Shown here in pieces: positions 18,686-27,455 of a DNA stretch of 51,441 nt (the first letter of the stretch is position 1; each line of letters starts with the position of its first letter). The position numbers were made by a program, and so were the translations under genes. The notes under the pieces were generated by a model, which saw only the letters and a list, made by a program, of their open reading frames with translations, did no database searches and was not told where the DNA came from. This DNA is from Bacillus sp. CGMCC 1.16541 (GTDB taxonomy: Bacteria; Bacillota; Bacilli; Bacillales; Bacillaceae_H), in the NCBI RefSeq assembly GCF_003184905.1, contig NZ_KZ821206.1, positions 1 through 51,441 on the forward strand. The letters run 5' to 3'.

Positions 18686-18713
18686 CGGTATCCTCCTATC
18701 AATCTCTTAGTAG

Positions 18714-18741
18714 AGTATATGATAGAGGGAATAATATATGA
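18714..18741 (-). promoter_or_regulatory. Sigma-E type promoter of spoIIM
   Basis: On the minus strand TCATATA (18735-18741), a 13-base spacer and CATATACT (18714-18721) resemble the mother-cell sigma-E elements GHATATT and CATACAHT. The match is imperfect. Confidence 0.5.
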
Positions 18742-18780
18742 TTCTATCTCAAAATTTCACCCTAAAAATCGATATGACGC

Positions 18781-19332
18781 TTACTCTCCTAGTACGCTTC
18801 TTAACTGTAAGTACTGCACTGCATAAGCTGTTTTGGCATCGTAAATTTGTTGGTTTTGAACATATGTTAAAGCTTCTTCTAACGTAAGATGCAACACTTC
18901 AACGAATTCATCCTCATCTAGCTCTGCTTTGTTCTCCATCTCTTTAAGGTCTTCTGTAATATACAAATGAACAAGCTCATCTGCGAATCCTGGCGATGTA
19001 TAGAAAGAAATGATGTGACGTAACGATTCACACGTGTAACCTGTTTCTTCTTCTAGTTCTCGCTTGGCAGTTACGATAGGTTCTTCCCCTTTTTCTAACT
19101 TTCCAGCAGGGATTTCAACAAGAATACGATCCATTGCTTTTCGATATTGTTTGACCATGACCATTTTATGATCAGGAGTAAGACCAATTACCGCCACTGC
19201 CCCAGGATGCTTCACAATTTCACGTTTGCTTGTTTTACCATTAGGGAGCTCTACTTCTTCATGATACAAATCAATGACACGACCTTCGAAAAGCTTTTCT
19301 GACGACACTGTTTTTTCGATTAAATGTTTCAT
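18781..19332 (-). CDS. nudF: ADP-ribose pyrophosphatase (Nudix)
   Basis: Hydrolyses ADP-ribose to AMP and ribose-5-phosphate. The 183-residue protein has an intact Nudix box at residues 77-99 (GKLEKGEEP, then the REXXEEXG core RELEEETG). The N-terminal strand domain with VEIPAGKLE and the C-terminal TSPGFADELVHLYI loop are typical of the ADPRase subgroup. ATG 19332 is seven bases after AGGTG; the GTG three codons earlier is not used. It is divergent from mciZ. Confidence 0.92.
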   Translation of the reverse strand: MKHLIEKTVSSEKLFEGRVIDLYHEEVELPNGKTSKREIVKHPGAVAVIGLTPDHKMVMVKQYRKAMDRILVEIPAGKLEKGEEPIVTAKRELEEETGYTCESLRHIISFYTSPGFADELVHLYITEDLKEMENKAELDEDEFVEVLHLTLEEALTYVQNQQIYDAKTAYAVQYLQLRSVLGE

Positions 19333-19402
19333 TTTATACACCTCGTTCTATTTTTTTCTTTCCTACATATATTCTATCATACGATGCTTAGGGGGTAGGA
19401 AA

Positions 19403-19543
19403 ATGAAAGTTTATGTACAAGAAAAGCAAATTATTTTAGTAGGAAAAGCATGGGAGATTCGTCAAAAACTAAAAGAATATAGTAATCACTTTGAATATAT
19501 GAACGACTGGATTGAACATATCCATCAAAATGAAAAGAGCTGA
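19403..19543 (+). CDS. mciZ: Z-ring formation inhibitor MciZ
   Basis: A 46-codon gene encoding a peptide that in B. subtilis caps FtsZ filaments and blocks Z-ring assembly in the mother cell. The core IILVGKAWEIRQKLKEY followed by FEYMNDWI closely follows the known MciZ pattern VLVGKAWEIRAKLKEY...YVKDWI, and the location between nudF and yqkF is the same. This product has a few more residues than the 40-residue B. subtilis peptide, ending HIHQNEKS. The start follows GGGGG at modest spacing. The terminator hairpin overlaps the stop codon. It is easy to miss because of its size. Confidence 0.88.
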   Translation: MKVYVQEKQIILVGKAWEIRQKLKEYSNHFEYMNDWIEHIHQNEKS

Positions 19544-19569
19544 CAATTTATTGTTAGCTCTTTTCATTT
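19528..19569 (+). terminator. Terminator of mciZ
   Basis: AAATGAAAAGAGCT (19528-19541) pairs perfectly with AGCTCTTTTCATTT (19556-19569), with additional ACAAT/ATTGT pairing inside. It overlaps the last codons of mciZ. Confidence 0.8.
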
Positions 19570-19654
19570 GTTTAACCACTACATTTGAGTTCTCACTGTC
19601 ACACAAGCTACAATGAGAGAGAGTAACTTAAATCATTCATGAGGAGTGAATCTA

Positions 19655-20563
19655 GTGGAGAAACGCCAACTAGGTACATCAGATTTATTTGTAAGTACAT
19701 TAGGGTTAGGATGTATGTCTTTAGGTAAAGAGGAAAAGCAAGCAATTAACATCATTGACTATGCTATCGATTGTGGTATTAATTATTTAGATACAGCGGA
19801 TTTATACGATTTTGGATTGAATGAAGAGTTTGTTGGAAAAGCCATAAAAGAAAGGCGTCATGACCTCATTTTAGCAACAAAAGTCGGAAACAAGTGGACA
19901 AAAGGGCAAGAGGGCTGGAGTTGGGATCCATCAAAAGCGTACATAAAAAAAGCTGTAAAAGATAGTTTAAGAAGACTTCAAACAGACTACATCGATTTGT
20001 ACCAGCTTCATGGTGGCACCATTGAAGATAACATTGATGAAACCATTGAAGCATTCGAAGACTTAAAGCAAGAAGGAGTTATTCGTCAATATGGGATTTC
20101 CTCTATCCGGCCAAACGTCATTCGTGAATATGTGAAGAAATCTTCTATCGTCAGTGTGATGATGCAATATAGCATCTTAGACCGTCGTCCTGAAGAAACC
20201 ATTCTACATCTACTTGCGGACCGCCACATTAGTGTGGTTGCACGTGGTCCTGTTGCTAAAGGACTATTAACAAACAAAGCAATGGAGAAACTAACGGAAA
20301 AAGGTTACTTAGATTATACGAGTGAAGAGCTAGAACAACTCCTTCCAAAGCTTCGAGAAATCCGAGGAGATGAGTCATTCAATGCAACAGCTTTACAATA
20401 TTGCTTACATTCTTCAACTGTCGCTTCTGTGATTGCAGGTGCAAGTAGCATTCAACAAGTACAAGAAAACATTGAAGCAATAGGTTACAAGAAACTAACA
20501 ATGGAAGAATATCAACTCATTCAGTCTCTTTCTAAATCGGTTGTGTACGATAGTCACCGTTAA
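19655..20563 (+). CDS. yqkF: Aldo/keto reductase YqkF
   Basis: A 302-residue NADPH-dependent aldo/keto reductase of unknown physiological substrate. It shows the AKR catalytic series: aspartate and tyrosine in YLDTADLYDFG, lysine in LATKVGNKW, histidine in YQLHGGTIEDNIDE, and the cofactor end motif VIAGASSIQQVQENI. I start at GTG 19655 (MEKRQLGTSDLF), eight bases after GAGGAG; a GTG three codons earlier sits on the ribosome site. Orthology to B. subtilis YqkF is clear from sequence type and position. Confidence 0.9.
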   Translation: MEKRQLGTSDLFVSTLGLGCMSLGKEEKQAINIIDYAIDCGINYLDTADLYDFGLNEEFVGKAIKERRHDLILATKVGNKWTKGQEGWSWDPSKAYIKKAVKDSLRRLQTDYIDLYQLHGGTIEDNIDETIEAFEDLKQEGVIRQYGISSIRPNVIREYVKKSSIVSVMMQYSILDRRPEETILHLLADRHISVVARGPVAKGLLTNKAMEKLTEKGYLDYTSEELEQLLPKLREIRGDESFNATALQYCLHSSTVASVIAGASSIQQVQENIEAIGYKKLTMEEYQLIQSLSKSVVYDSHR

Positions 20564-20566
20564 AAA

Positions 20567-20617
20567 CAAAAAAGGTTGTGTCAACAAGCGGACATATATC
20601 GCCTTTTGACACAACCT
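20567..20617 (-). terminator. Terminator of yqkE
   Basis: AGGTTGTGTCAA (20573-20584) pairs with TTGACACAACCT (20606-20617), with GCG/CGC inside. The T run (TTTTTTGTTTTT) is on the minus strand, so it serves yqkE; it may also slow transcription coming from yqkF. Confidence 0.8.
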
Positions 20618-20668
20618 ATCACATGGCTCTTTTATCAAATCAACAAACAGATGAGACAACAGATGTTA

Positions 20669-20899
20669 TTATTTAAACTGCTTCCAGTTCAAGTCACTTT
20701 CACCTAAAAGTTGCTCAAACGTTTTGTTTTTCTCCGCTTGCTTACGTGCTTCTTCACGCTTTTTACGCTCTTCTTCTTGCTTCACTACTTCCTTTGCTTC
20801 AAGTGCTTTCTTTTTTTGCTTAAGCTGCTCTAGCAAACTTGTATCTAATTGATCCTTTAAGCTTAGTTGATCTTCTGATTTCTTCTTTTGTTTTGCCAT
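20669..20899 (-). CDS. yqkE: DUF3886 small coiled-coil protein YqkE
   Basis: A 76-residue, very lysine- and glutamate-rich protein with continuous heptad-like repeats (LLEQLKQKKKALEAKE, EEERKKREEARKQAEKNK) and a conserved tail TFEQLLGESDLNWKQFK. This matches the DUF3886 (YqkE) family in length and location beside yqkF. Function unknown; it probably forms a single long helix. Confidence 0.85.
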   Translation of the reverse strand: MAKQKKKSEDQLSLKDQLDTSLLEQLKQKKKALEAKEVVKQEEERKKREEARKQAEKNKTFEQLLGESDLNWKQFK

Positions 20900-20975
20900 T
20901 GTAACCCCTCACTCACATCGTTGATGTTGAACATAGTATACCATATGGCGTCACAAATCAGAAATAGTTCAACAA

Positions 20976-21644
20976 TTAATAAGCGTCTACTTTTACCGTT
21001 TCATCAACAATTAGGCTTGGTTCAGTTGATGCTACTACTTCTTCAACTGTATAGCCTTTTGCAACTTCTACTAACTTTAGTCCTTGTGGTGTCACATCCA
21101 TCACAGCGCGGTCTGTAATAATACGATGAACCACACCTTGACCTGTTAATGGGAGTGAACATTCTTTTAAAATTTTGGACTCACCCTTTTTGTTCACATG
21201 TTCCATGATAACAATGATACGCTTTGCACCATGAACAAGGTCCATTGCCCCGCCCATTCCTTTAATCATTTTACCTGGAATCATCCAGTTAGCTAAGTCG
21301 CCATTTTCAGCTACTTCCATTCCTCCAAGAATCGCAATGTCGATATGACCACCGCGAATCATTCCAAATGACTCTGCACTGTCAAAGTAAGCAGCACCTG
21401 GAATGGCCGTAACGGTTTCTTTTCCTGCATTAATTAAATCTGGATCAACATGTTCTTGTTTTGGATATGGCCCAATCCCTAATAATCCATTCTCAGATTG
21501 TAAAACAACCGTTTTATTCTCAGAAATGTAGTTTGCCACAAGAGTTGGGATACCAATACCTAAGTTAACATAAAAACCATTTTCAATTTCTTTTTCAGCA
21601 CGTCTTGCAATCTTCTCTCTTACTTTTACACCATCTTTAATCAT
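20976..21644 (-). CDS. scoB: 3-oxoacid CoA-transferase subunit B
   Basis: Beta subunit of a family I CoA-transferase (succinyl-CoA:3-ketoacid or acetoacetate type) that activates acetoacetate. The 222-residue protein contains the catalytic glutamate in [12 protein letters not shown] and the [14 protein letters not shown] and [19 protein letters not shown] stretches typical of the B subunit. It lies 21 bases after scoA. Together with the thiolase upstream it would convert acetoacetate to two acetyl-CoA. Substrate preference (succinyl-CoA versus acetyl-CoA donor) cannot be settled from sequence. Confidence 0.92.
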   Translation of the reverse strand: MIKDGVKVREKIARRAEKEIENGFYVNLGIGIPTLVANYISENKTVVLQSENGLLGIGPYPKQEHVDPDLINAGKETVTAIPGAAYFDSAESFGMIRGGHIDIAILGGMEVAENGDLANWMIPGKMIKGMGGAMDLVHGAKRIIVIMEHVNKKGESKILKECSLPLTGQGVVHRIITDRAVMDVTPQGLKLVEVAKGYTVEEVVASTEPSLIVDETVKVDAY

Positions 21645-21665
21645 TGTTACACCTTCCCCTTTCTG

Positions 21666-22355
21666 TTACTGTTGTACAGTTAGACGCTCAATCCGTTTTT
21701 CTTGCTTTCCAATAATGAGTGATTGTACATATACACTTGGTGTGTGAATCATATTTGGATCTAGTGCACCTGTTTCATATAATTCCTCTACTTCTGCAAT
21801 TGTGACTTTTCCAGCCGCAGCAATCATTGGACTGAAATTTCTAGCGGTTTTGTTATAAATTAAATTCCCCATGTGATCTGCTTTCCAAGCTCTTACTAAA
21901 CTAAAGTCTGCAACTAATGCTTCTTCAAGAAGGTACTCTTTCCCATTAAATACGCGGGTTTCTTTCCCCATTTCCACAGGAGTTCCTACTCCTGCTGGTG
22001 TATAAAAAGCAGGTATCCCTGCTCCACCTGCACGAATTTTCTCGGCTAACGTTCCTTGTGGTAGTAATTCCACTTCAATTTCACCTGAGAGAACTTGTCG
22101 CTCAAACTCTTTGTTCTCACCCACGTAGGAGCCAATCATTTTTTTAATTTGTTTATTCTTTAATAATAATCCCAATCCCCAATCATCTACTCCACAGTTA
22201 TTTGATATAACAGTCAAGTCTTTTACTCCAGTTTCAACAAGAGCTAAAATTAAATGTTCAGGAATTCCACATAAGCCGAAGCCTCCAACCATAATTGTTG
22301 AACCATCGTGTATATCCTTTACCGCTTCAATAAATGATGTATGTACTTGTTTCAT
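21666..22355 (-). CDS. scoA: 3-oxoacid CoA-transferase subunit A
   Basis: Alpha subunit of the same CoA-transferase; 229 residues. Family marks are [16 protein letters not shown] (glycine-rich CoA-binding loop), [17 protein letters not shown], and [25 protein letters not shown] 22355 follows AAAGGAG by eight bases; the in-frame GTG three codons upstream is rejected. A near-consensus cre site lies 16-29 bases before the start, implying carbon catabolite repression by CcpA. A strong hairpin separates it from the thiolase gene, so it may have its own promoter. Confidence 0.92.
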   Translation of the reverse strand: MKQVHTSFIEAVKDIHDGSTIMVGGFGLCGIPEHLILALVETGVKDLTVISNNCGVDDWGLGLLLKNKQIKKMIGSYVGENKEFERQVLSGEIEVELLPQGTLAEKIRAGGAGIPAFYTPAGVGTPVEMGKETRVFNGKEYLLEEALVADFSLVRAWKADHMGNLIYNKTARNFSPMIAAAGKVTIAEVEELYETGALDPNMIHTPSVYVQSLIIGKQEKRIERLTVQQ

Positions 22356-22370
22356 ATTTCCCACTCCTTT

Positions 22371-22384
22371 TGTAAACGCTTTCT
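22371..22384 (-). promoter_or_regulatory. cre site (CcpA operator) before scoA
   Basis: TGTAAACGCTTTCT matches the catabolite-responsive element TGWAANCGNTNWCA at every defined position except the last. Its place just upstream of the scoA ribosome site fits a roadblock repressor. Confidence 0.75.
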
Positions 22385-22445
22385 AAAAACTGATAAAAAC
22401 AATCTTAACTCTTTTAGACTATTAATCATCTTTAAATTTATTCGT

Positions 22446-22489
22446 AAATGAATGGTAATCCTCTCTACTCGGAGGATTACCATTCATTT
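22446..22489 (-). terminator. Hairpin after the thiolase gene
   Basis: A 17-base stem (AAATGAATGGTAATCCT with its complement ending at 22489) has a nine-base loop. The minus-strand tail is TTTACG, weak for a terminator, so partial readthrough into scoA is likely. Confidence 0.65.
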
Positions 22490-22494
22490 TATAA

Positions 22495-23682
22495 CTATGC
22501 TTTTTCTACAATTGTAGCAACACCTTGTCCGCCACCGATACATAACGTTGCTAATCCTAATTTTACATCACGCTTTTGCATTTCATGGATAAGAGTGACT
22601 AATACGCGTGTACCACTTGCTCCAATTGGATGTCCTAAAGCAATTGCTCCACCATTTACATTTAACGTTTCTTTATCAAACTGTAGCTCGCGATCTACAG
22701 CAATTGATTGAGCAGCAAATGCTTCATTGGCTTCTACTAAATCAACATCTGTTAATTGAACAGCTGCTTTTTCTAATGCTTTTTTCACCGCACTTACAGG
22801 TCCAATTCCCATAATGCTCGGATCTACTCCTGCACTTGCATTTGCTTTAATCGTTACAAGTGGTTGTAATCCTAGTTCATCTGCTTTTTTACGACTCATA
22901 ACCACAACAGCAGCAGCGCCATCATTAATACCAGAAGCGTTACCCGCTGTAACAGAGCCATCTTTTTTAAATGCAGGACGAAGCTTTGCTAATCCTTCAG
23001 CAGTTGTACCATAACGAGGAAACTCGTCTTTTTCAAAAAGTGTAACCTGCCCCTTACGACCAGGTACTTCTACTGGTACGATTTCATCTGCAAAGCGGTT
23101 TGATTCAATTGCCGCTTCCGCCTTTTGTTGGCTCGATGCAGAAAACGCATCTTGCTCTTCTCTTGATATACGATATTTTTCACATAAATTTTCAGCTGTA
23201 ACACCCATATGATAATCGTTAAATGCACACCATAAACCATCTTTAATCATGCTATCAACGACTTTTTGATCTCCCATTTTATAGCCATTTCGTGCCCCTT
23301 GTAATAAATAAGGTGCTTGACTCATGTTTTCCATTCCGCCTGCTACAATAACGTCAGCATCTCCAGCAAGGATTGCTTGTGTTGCTAAGTGAACGGCTTT
23401 TAAGCCTGATCCACATACTTTATTAATCGTTAATGAGGAAACGGTTTCAGGTACACCCGCAGCAAGTGCAGCTTGACGAGCAGGATTTTGTCCTAAGCCT
23501 GCTTGTAAGACATTTCCCATGATAACTTCGTCCACATCAGTTCCTTTTAACCCAACTTTGTCTAAAGCACCTTTAATAACAGTGCCTCCTAAAGTTGTTG
23601 CCGCCACATTTTGTAAACTTCCCCCAAAACTACCGATTGCAGTTCTTACTGCACTTACAATAACTACCTCTGTTTGACTCAT
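22495..23682 (-). CDS. Acetyl-CoA C-acetyltransferase (thiolase)
   Basis: Condenses or cleaves acetoacetyl-CoA. The 395-residue protein has the nucleophilic cysteine in [14 protein letters not shown] (near residue 88), the [13 protein letters not shown] segment, the histidine in [13 protein letters not shown], and the C-terminal cysteine in [12 protein letters not shown]. The start is taken at ATG 23682 ([17 protein letters not shown]), twelve bases after AAGGAG, a little long. It heads a minus-strand run with scoA and scoB, and the HMG-CoA lyase gene is divergent from it. It could also serve poly-hydroxybutyrate or mevalonate metabolism, but the neighbours favour acetoacetate catabolism. Confidence 0.93.
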   Translation of the reverse strand: MSQTEVVIVSAVRTAIGSFGGSLQNVAATTLGGTVIKGALDKVGLKGTDVDEVIMGNVLQAGLGQNPARQAALAAGVPETVSSLTINKVCGSGLKAVHLATQAILAGDADVIVAGGMENMSQAPYLLQGARNGYKMGDQKVVDSMIKDGLWCAFNDYHMGVTAENLCEKYRISREEQDAFSASSQQKAEAAIESNRFADEIVPVEVPGRKGQVTLFEKDEFPRYGTTAEGLAKLRPAFKKDGSVTAGNASGINDGAAAVVVMSRKKADELGLQPLVTIKANASAGVDPSIMGIGPVSAVKKALEKAAVQLTDVDLVEANEAFAAQSIAVDRELQFDKETLNVNGGAIALGHPIGASGTRVLVTLIHEMQKRDVKLGLATLCIGGGQGVATIVEKA

Positions 23683-23815
23683 GTCGTAAAACAACTCCTT
23701 ACTGTTTGATAACTGTCAATCTAGCAATTCGACGTATTATTAAAAATTCCTCTTATTTTGTCAAAATTTATATTTTTTATTGAATTCTCAGAATTATAAA
23801 TTAAACTAATTAATA

Positions 23816-23829
23816 AGTAAGCGCTATCA
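23816..23829 (+). promoter_or_regulatory. cre site (CcpA operator) before the HMG-CoA lyase gene
   Basis: AGTAAGCGCTATCA matches TGWAANCGNTNWCA at all defined positions except the first. It ends 24 bases before the mvaB start codon, in the thiolase-mvaB divergent region. Confidence 0.72.
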
Positions 23830-23853
23830 TTATCTTGAGGAGGAGATTCTTTT

Positions 23854-24753
23854 ATGACTTTACCGAAAGCTGTAACCATTATTGAAGTAGGACCACGTGA
23901 CGGGTTACAAAATGAAAATCAATTCGTACCAACTGAAGCGAAAATTACGTTTATTAACTTGTTAAAGCAAGCAGGTTTTACCGAAATGGAACTAACTTCT
24001 TTTGTATCGCCGAAGTGGGTGCCTCAAATGAAAGATGCTAAAGACATTGTATCTGCTTGTTCAGACTCTTTTCGAAACATCGTGTTAACTCCCAATCAAA
24101 AAGGTGTGGAATTAGCGAGAGAGTTACAGTGTGATGCAGTTGCCGTATTCGTTGGTGTAAGTAATACATTTAATAAAAAAAATATTAATAAAACAACGGA
24201 CGAAAGTATGCAAGAACTAACTCCTATTATCAAGCAGCTAAAAAACGAAAACCGATTTGTGCGCGCATGTATTTCGACTTCTTTTTATTGTCCATATGAA
24301 GGGAAAATGAAAGAAGAAGATACCATTGCGCTTTGTAAGCAGTTTGTAGAAGCTGGTGTGGATGAGCTCAGTGTAGCTGATACAATCGGTATGGCTAATC
24401 CAAAAGATGTTTACTCTCTTTTCTCTAAATTAAATCAGTTGTTCCCTGACGTGTTATTAACTGCTCATTTCCATGATACAAGAGGTATGGCTATTGCTAA
24501 TATCTACGCAGCTTTACAAGCGGGTGTATCACGATTTGATTCATCTGCAGGTGGACTTGGCGGCTGCCCTTTTGCAAAAGGAGCAACAGGTAATGTTGCA
24601 ACTGAAGATGTCGTATTTATGCTACATGAGATGGGTATTGAAACAAACATTGATTCTTCAAAACTATTAGAAGCAGTCGCATTTATTGCACCATATGTAT
24701 CTCGTAAGATTGACAGTAAATACTTTACGCTGAAACAGCCTACACCTCTATAA
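23854..24753 (+). CDS. mvaB: Hydroxymethylglutaryl-CoA lyase
   Basis: Cleaves HMG-CoA to acetoacetate and acetyl-CoA, the last step of leucine degradation. The 299-residue TIM-barrel protein shows the DRE-TIM start EVGPRDGLQNE, the STSFYCPYEGKM segment, the metal histidines in TAHFHDTRGMA and the active-site cysteine loop GLGGCPFAKGATGNVATED. Its product acetoacetate is the substrate of the divergent scoAB-thiolase genes. The other leucine-degradation genes (isovaleryl-CoA dehydrogenase, methylcrotonyl-CoA carboxylase, enoyl hydratase) are not in the window. The ATG follows GAGGAGGAG. Confidence 0.94.
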   Translation: MTLPKAVTIIEVGPRDGLQNENQFVPTEAKITFINLLKQAGFTEMELTSFVSPKWVPQMKDAKDIVSACSDSFRNIVLTPNQKGVELARELQCDAVAVFVGVSNTFNKKNINKTTDESMQELTPIIKQLKNENRFVRACISTSFYCPYEGKMKEEDTIALCKQFVEAGVDELSVADTIGMANPKDVYSLFSKLNQLFPDVLLTAHFHDTRGMAIANIYAALQAGVSRFDSSAGGLGGCPFAKGATGNVATEDVVFMLHEMGIETNIDSSKLLEAVAFIAPYVSRKIDSKYFTLKQPTPL

Positions 24754-24920
24754 ATTTTCCGAGAAATATTTGATCATATGCGTAAGTGATTTAATTAAAC
24801 ACCCTTTATCGATTCATTGTTTTTATTAGGATTCAACACTCTATTCAGTTCCTTCTTTCATGTGAAAATGCTACACTATACATATGCATCATGTCACAAT
24901 TTTCACAAGGAGTTAAAATA

Positions 24921-25823
24921 ATGAAAAAATGGTTAATTGTAATAGGTGTAATCATTGGTTATGTCGTAACAGTTGGAATTTTTTTTACCAACCGACTTAT
25001 GTACATTAAAAAGAAAACAGATGAAGAGTTGATTGAGCGCGAAACATCAGAGGGCTTTTATCAAGAACAGCTTTATCATAGCTTGCCTAAGCAGTTGTTT
25101 AAACTTTCTTCTCCATTTGGTTATCAACTATCTGGTACCGTTATTAAACAAAATGAGAATAAACGATTCATCATTTTTTGTCATGGAGTAACGGTACACT
25201 CAATAAATTCCATAAAGTATATGAACTTATTTTTAAAGCGTGGGTGGAATGTTATTTTATATGACCATCGTCGTCATGGTCTTTCGGAAGGAAAAACAAC
25301 AAGTTATGGTCATTATGAAAAGTTTGACTTACAAACAGTAGTAAATTGGACAAAAGAGCAGTTTGGCAATGATATTATACTTGGAATACATGGTGAGTCA
25401 ATGGGAGCTGTGACAACTTTACTCTACGCAGGGATGGTAGAGGACGGGGCAACATTCTACATTGCAGATTGCCCTTTTTCTGATTTTGAAGAGCAATTAT
25501 CATACCGTTTAAAAGAAGATTTCCATCTGCCGAAACAACTAATAATGCCTGTTGCCAATGTGTTTTTAAAACTAAGAGATGGGTATTCATTTAAAGATGT
25601 TTCACCGGTTCAAGTTGTGGAAAATATACACAAGCCTGTCCTGTTTATTCATAGTGAAGAAGATTCATACATTTTACCGAACATGACAAAGGAACTGTAT
25701 GATAAAAAAAGCGAACCAAAACAACTCTATTTAGCTCCCCTTGGCACTCATGCCCGTTCTTACGCAGAAAATCAAGAAGAGTACGAAAGAGTCATTGATT
25801 CCTTTTTAGAACAAATAAGCTGA
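24921..25823 (+). CDS. yqkD: Alpha/beta hydrolase YqkD
   Basis: A 300-residue serine hydrolase of unknown substrate, anchored by an N-terminal hydrophobic segment (residues 4-23). The nucleophile lies in GIHGESMGAVTT, the oxyanion-side motif is IFCHGVTVHSINS, an aspartate candidate sits in LFIHSEEDSYILP and the histidine in APLGTHARSYAEN. ATG 24921 follows AAGGAG by eight bases, so the ten-codon upstream extension is rejected. The location corresponds to B. subtilis yqkD. Confidence 0.88.
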   Translation: MKKWLIVIGVIIGYVVTVGIFFTNRLMYIKKKTDEELIERETSEGFYQEQLYHSLPKQLFKLSSPFGYQLSGTVIKQNENKRFIIFCHGVTVHSINSIKYMNLFLKRGWNVILYDHRRHGLSEGKTTSYGHYEKFDLQTVVNWTKEQFGNDIILGIHGESMGAVTTLLYAGMVEDGATFYIADCPFSDFEEQLSYRLKEDFHLPKQLIMPVANVFLKLRDGYSFKDVSPVQVVENIHKPVLFIHSEEDSYILPNMTKELYDKKSEPKQLYLAPLGTHARSYAENQEEYERVIDSFLEQIS

Positions 25824-25852
25824 ACCCCCTAGGAGTTCAGCTTATTTGTTTA
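25811..25852. terminator. Bidirectional terminator between yqkD and yqkB
   Basis: ACAAATAAGCTGAA (25811-25824) pairs perfectly with TTCAGCTTATTTGT (25836-25849) between the convergent genes, overlapping the end of both. Confidence 0.8.
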
Positions 25853-26166
25853 ATGAGCGCCATGCGCGGATTTAATATTTGACTAGGACATTTAAGCATA
25901 AATGCATTTACGGATTCTACATAATCTACAGTCATATTTTCATCTAAAAAGACTTGCTTGTTTTTTTCAACCAATACGGGTCGAAAGTTGGTTTCAATTG
26001 TAACGTCACCTTCATCGGCTTCATTAACAACCCACAATGCAGTAATTCCACTCACTACACAGCCGCATCCATCTGTGTCATATTTAAGTTTTAATAATTC
26101 ATCTTTCTTTTCAGGAAATCTTTCATTGATCTTTTTAATCGCTTGTTCTGTAAACGTAATGTTCAT
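25837..26166 (-). CDS. yqkB: HesB/IscA-like iron-sulfur biosynthesis family protein YqkB
   Basis: A 109-residue protein of the HesB/YadR/YfhF superfamily. The family-like fold starts with ITFTEQAIKKINERF and has cysteines in the central DGCGCVVSG and the C-terminal KCPSQIL, not the exact C-(x)n-CGC pattern of true IscA. Its role in Fe-S handling is therefore uncertain. Position matches B. subtilis yqkB. It is convergent with yqkD. Confidence 0.82.
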   Translation of the reverse strand: MNITFTEQAIKKINERFPEKKDELLKLKYDTDGCGCVVSGITALWVVNEADEGDVTIETNFRPVLVEKNKQVFLDENMTVDYVESVNAFMLKCPSQILNPRMALIKQIS

Positions 26167-26307
26167 TCTTTCCCTTCCTTTCTTCTTATATTTAGTATAA
26201 TATACTTCGTTTTCGATGACGAATATTTAAAACAAGTTGAAAAGTGACGTCGCTATGCGTAATATAAATGGTACATTCAATTATTTTCCATAAAAGGAGG
26301 AGTATTT

Positions 26308-26520
26308 ATGTCTAAAGTACAAATTAAAGTAAATGATAACGGATCTCTTCGTGTAACAGGTGATGTAGAGTTAATTGACGCAGATGGTAATGTATTTGAA
26401 ACCAAACAAACCTTTTCACTCTGTCGATGTGGCCTTTCTAAAAAGATGCCTTTTTGCGATGGAAATCATAAAGGGAAATTCGATTCCTGTGTACGTGCGA
26501 AACAAGTTTTAGATGAGTAA
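26308..26520 (+). CDS. CDGSH iron-sulfur domain protein
   Basis: A 70-residue protein with the CDGSH-type [2Fe-2S] ligand set: C-R-C in SLCRCGLSKKMPFCDGNH, giving three cysteines and one histidine. The Ser/Thr/Ala position of the motif is Asn here (CDGNH). The rest is short beta structure. Soluble proteins of this class are thought to take part in redox or cluster transfer; no specific role is known. The start follows AAAGGAGG. It stands alone between yqkB and yqjQ with its own terminator. Confidence 0.88.
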   Translation: MSKVQIKVNDNGSLRVTGDVELIDADGNVFETKQTFSLCRCGLSKKMPFCDGNHKGKFDSCVRAKQVLDE

Positions 26521-26593
26521 CCACACATCACAGATAACGGGAACTCTTGGTAAGTAAATTAACGTACATTGAAACTGTCTCATAGATGGTGAA

Positions 26594-26641
26594 AGCCGTG
26601 TCAAAACAGAGTATCTTTCCCCTGTTGACACGGCCTTTTTC
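26594..26641 (+). terminator. Terminator of the CDGSH gene
   Basis: GCCGTGTCAA (26595-26604) pairs with TTGACACGGC (26625-26634), ACAG with CTGT inside, followed on the plus strand by CTTTTTCATTTT. It abuts the end of yqjQ. Confidence 0.85.
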
Positions 26642-27431
26642 ATTTTCGATGGAATGCATTTCCCGCAAGCTTTTCAACTAATTTTGGTGCAAGCTGATAC
26701 AGTGTAGAACCCACACCCATCCATCCAGGCAAATTAATTTCTCTCTTTTTTGTCATCATGGCATTTACTATTTTTTTCGCTACCATATTCGGATCTAACA
26801 TGAACTTTTCAACACTTTTTTCATATTTTCCAGAGCTGTCGGCAATAGTAAAGAAATTGGTTTGAATAGGTCCTGGATTAACCGCTGTGACATAGACGTT
26901 TGTTTTTGAAAGCTCCATTCTCAAGCTATTCGTAAAACCTAATACAGCATGCTTTGTAGCTGCATAACCACTTGATTTAGGAGTGGCTAACTTTCCTGCT
27001 TGAGACGCAATGTTTATAATATGCCCTTCATTTCGTTTAATCATATGTGGCAACACCATTTTCGTACATGCAATTAAACCTAATACATTTACTTGAAACA
27101 TAGCTTCGATGTCTTCTAGCTTGGCTTCTTCAACAGATTCAAAAATGCCAAATCCAGCATTGTTAACTAGTATATCAATTGAACCCACTTCTTGAGTAAT
27201 TTGGGTGAACGTGTGCTGAACACGCTCAACTTGACTAACATCTAACTCATATGTATAACACTCTACTTTGTATTGATCTTTAATTTGTTGTGCGATTACG
27301 TTTAGCTTTTCTACTGTACGAGCAATCAGGGTAACTGTTCCACCACGTTTTGCTACTTCATATGCTATTTTTTCACCGAGTCCACCAGATGCGCCTGTAA
27401 TGACAACATGTTTCCTTTTTAAAGATTGCAT
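26640..27431 (-). CDS. yqjQ: Short-chain dehydrogenase/reductase YqjQ
   Basis: A 263-residue classical SDR with the cofactor loop TGASGGLGEKIA, the NNAGFG motif, the catalytic serine in NIASQAGKLA and YxxxK in SGYAATKHAVLGFTNSLR. After residue 180 the PGPIQTNFF segment follows. Substrate unknown. It is 24 bases downstream of yqjP on the same strand, as in B. subtilis, and the two are probably co-transcribed. Confidence 0.9.
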   Translation of the reverse strand: MQSLKRKHVVITGASGGLGEKIAYEVAKRGGTVTLIARTVEKLNVIAQQIKDQYKVECYTYELDVSQVERVQHTFTQITQEVGSIDILVNNAGFGIFESVEEAKLEDIEAMFQVNVLGLIACTKMVLPHMIKRNEGHIINIASQAGKLATPKSSGYAATKHAVLGFTNSLRMELSKTNVYVTAVNPGPIQTNFFTIADSSGKYEKSVEKFMLDPNMVAKKIVNAMMTKKREINLPGWMGVGSTLYQLAPKLVEKLAGNAFHRK

Positions 27432-27455
27432 ACTTATAACTCACACCTTTCATGA

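Noticed and set aside
19357-19385. Sigma-E promoter before mciZ (CATACGAT at 19378)
   Set aside because: The -10 resembles the consensus but no -35 element is found at the right distance.
23784-23798. CodY-like sequence AATTCTCAGAATTAT upstream of mvaB
   Set aside because: Only about 11 of 15 positions match the consensus; not distinguishable from AT-rich background.
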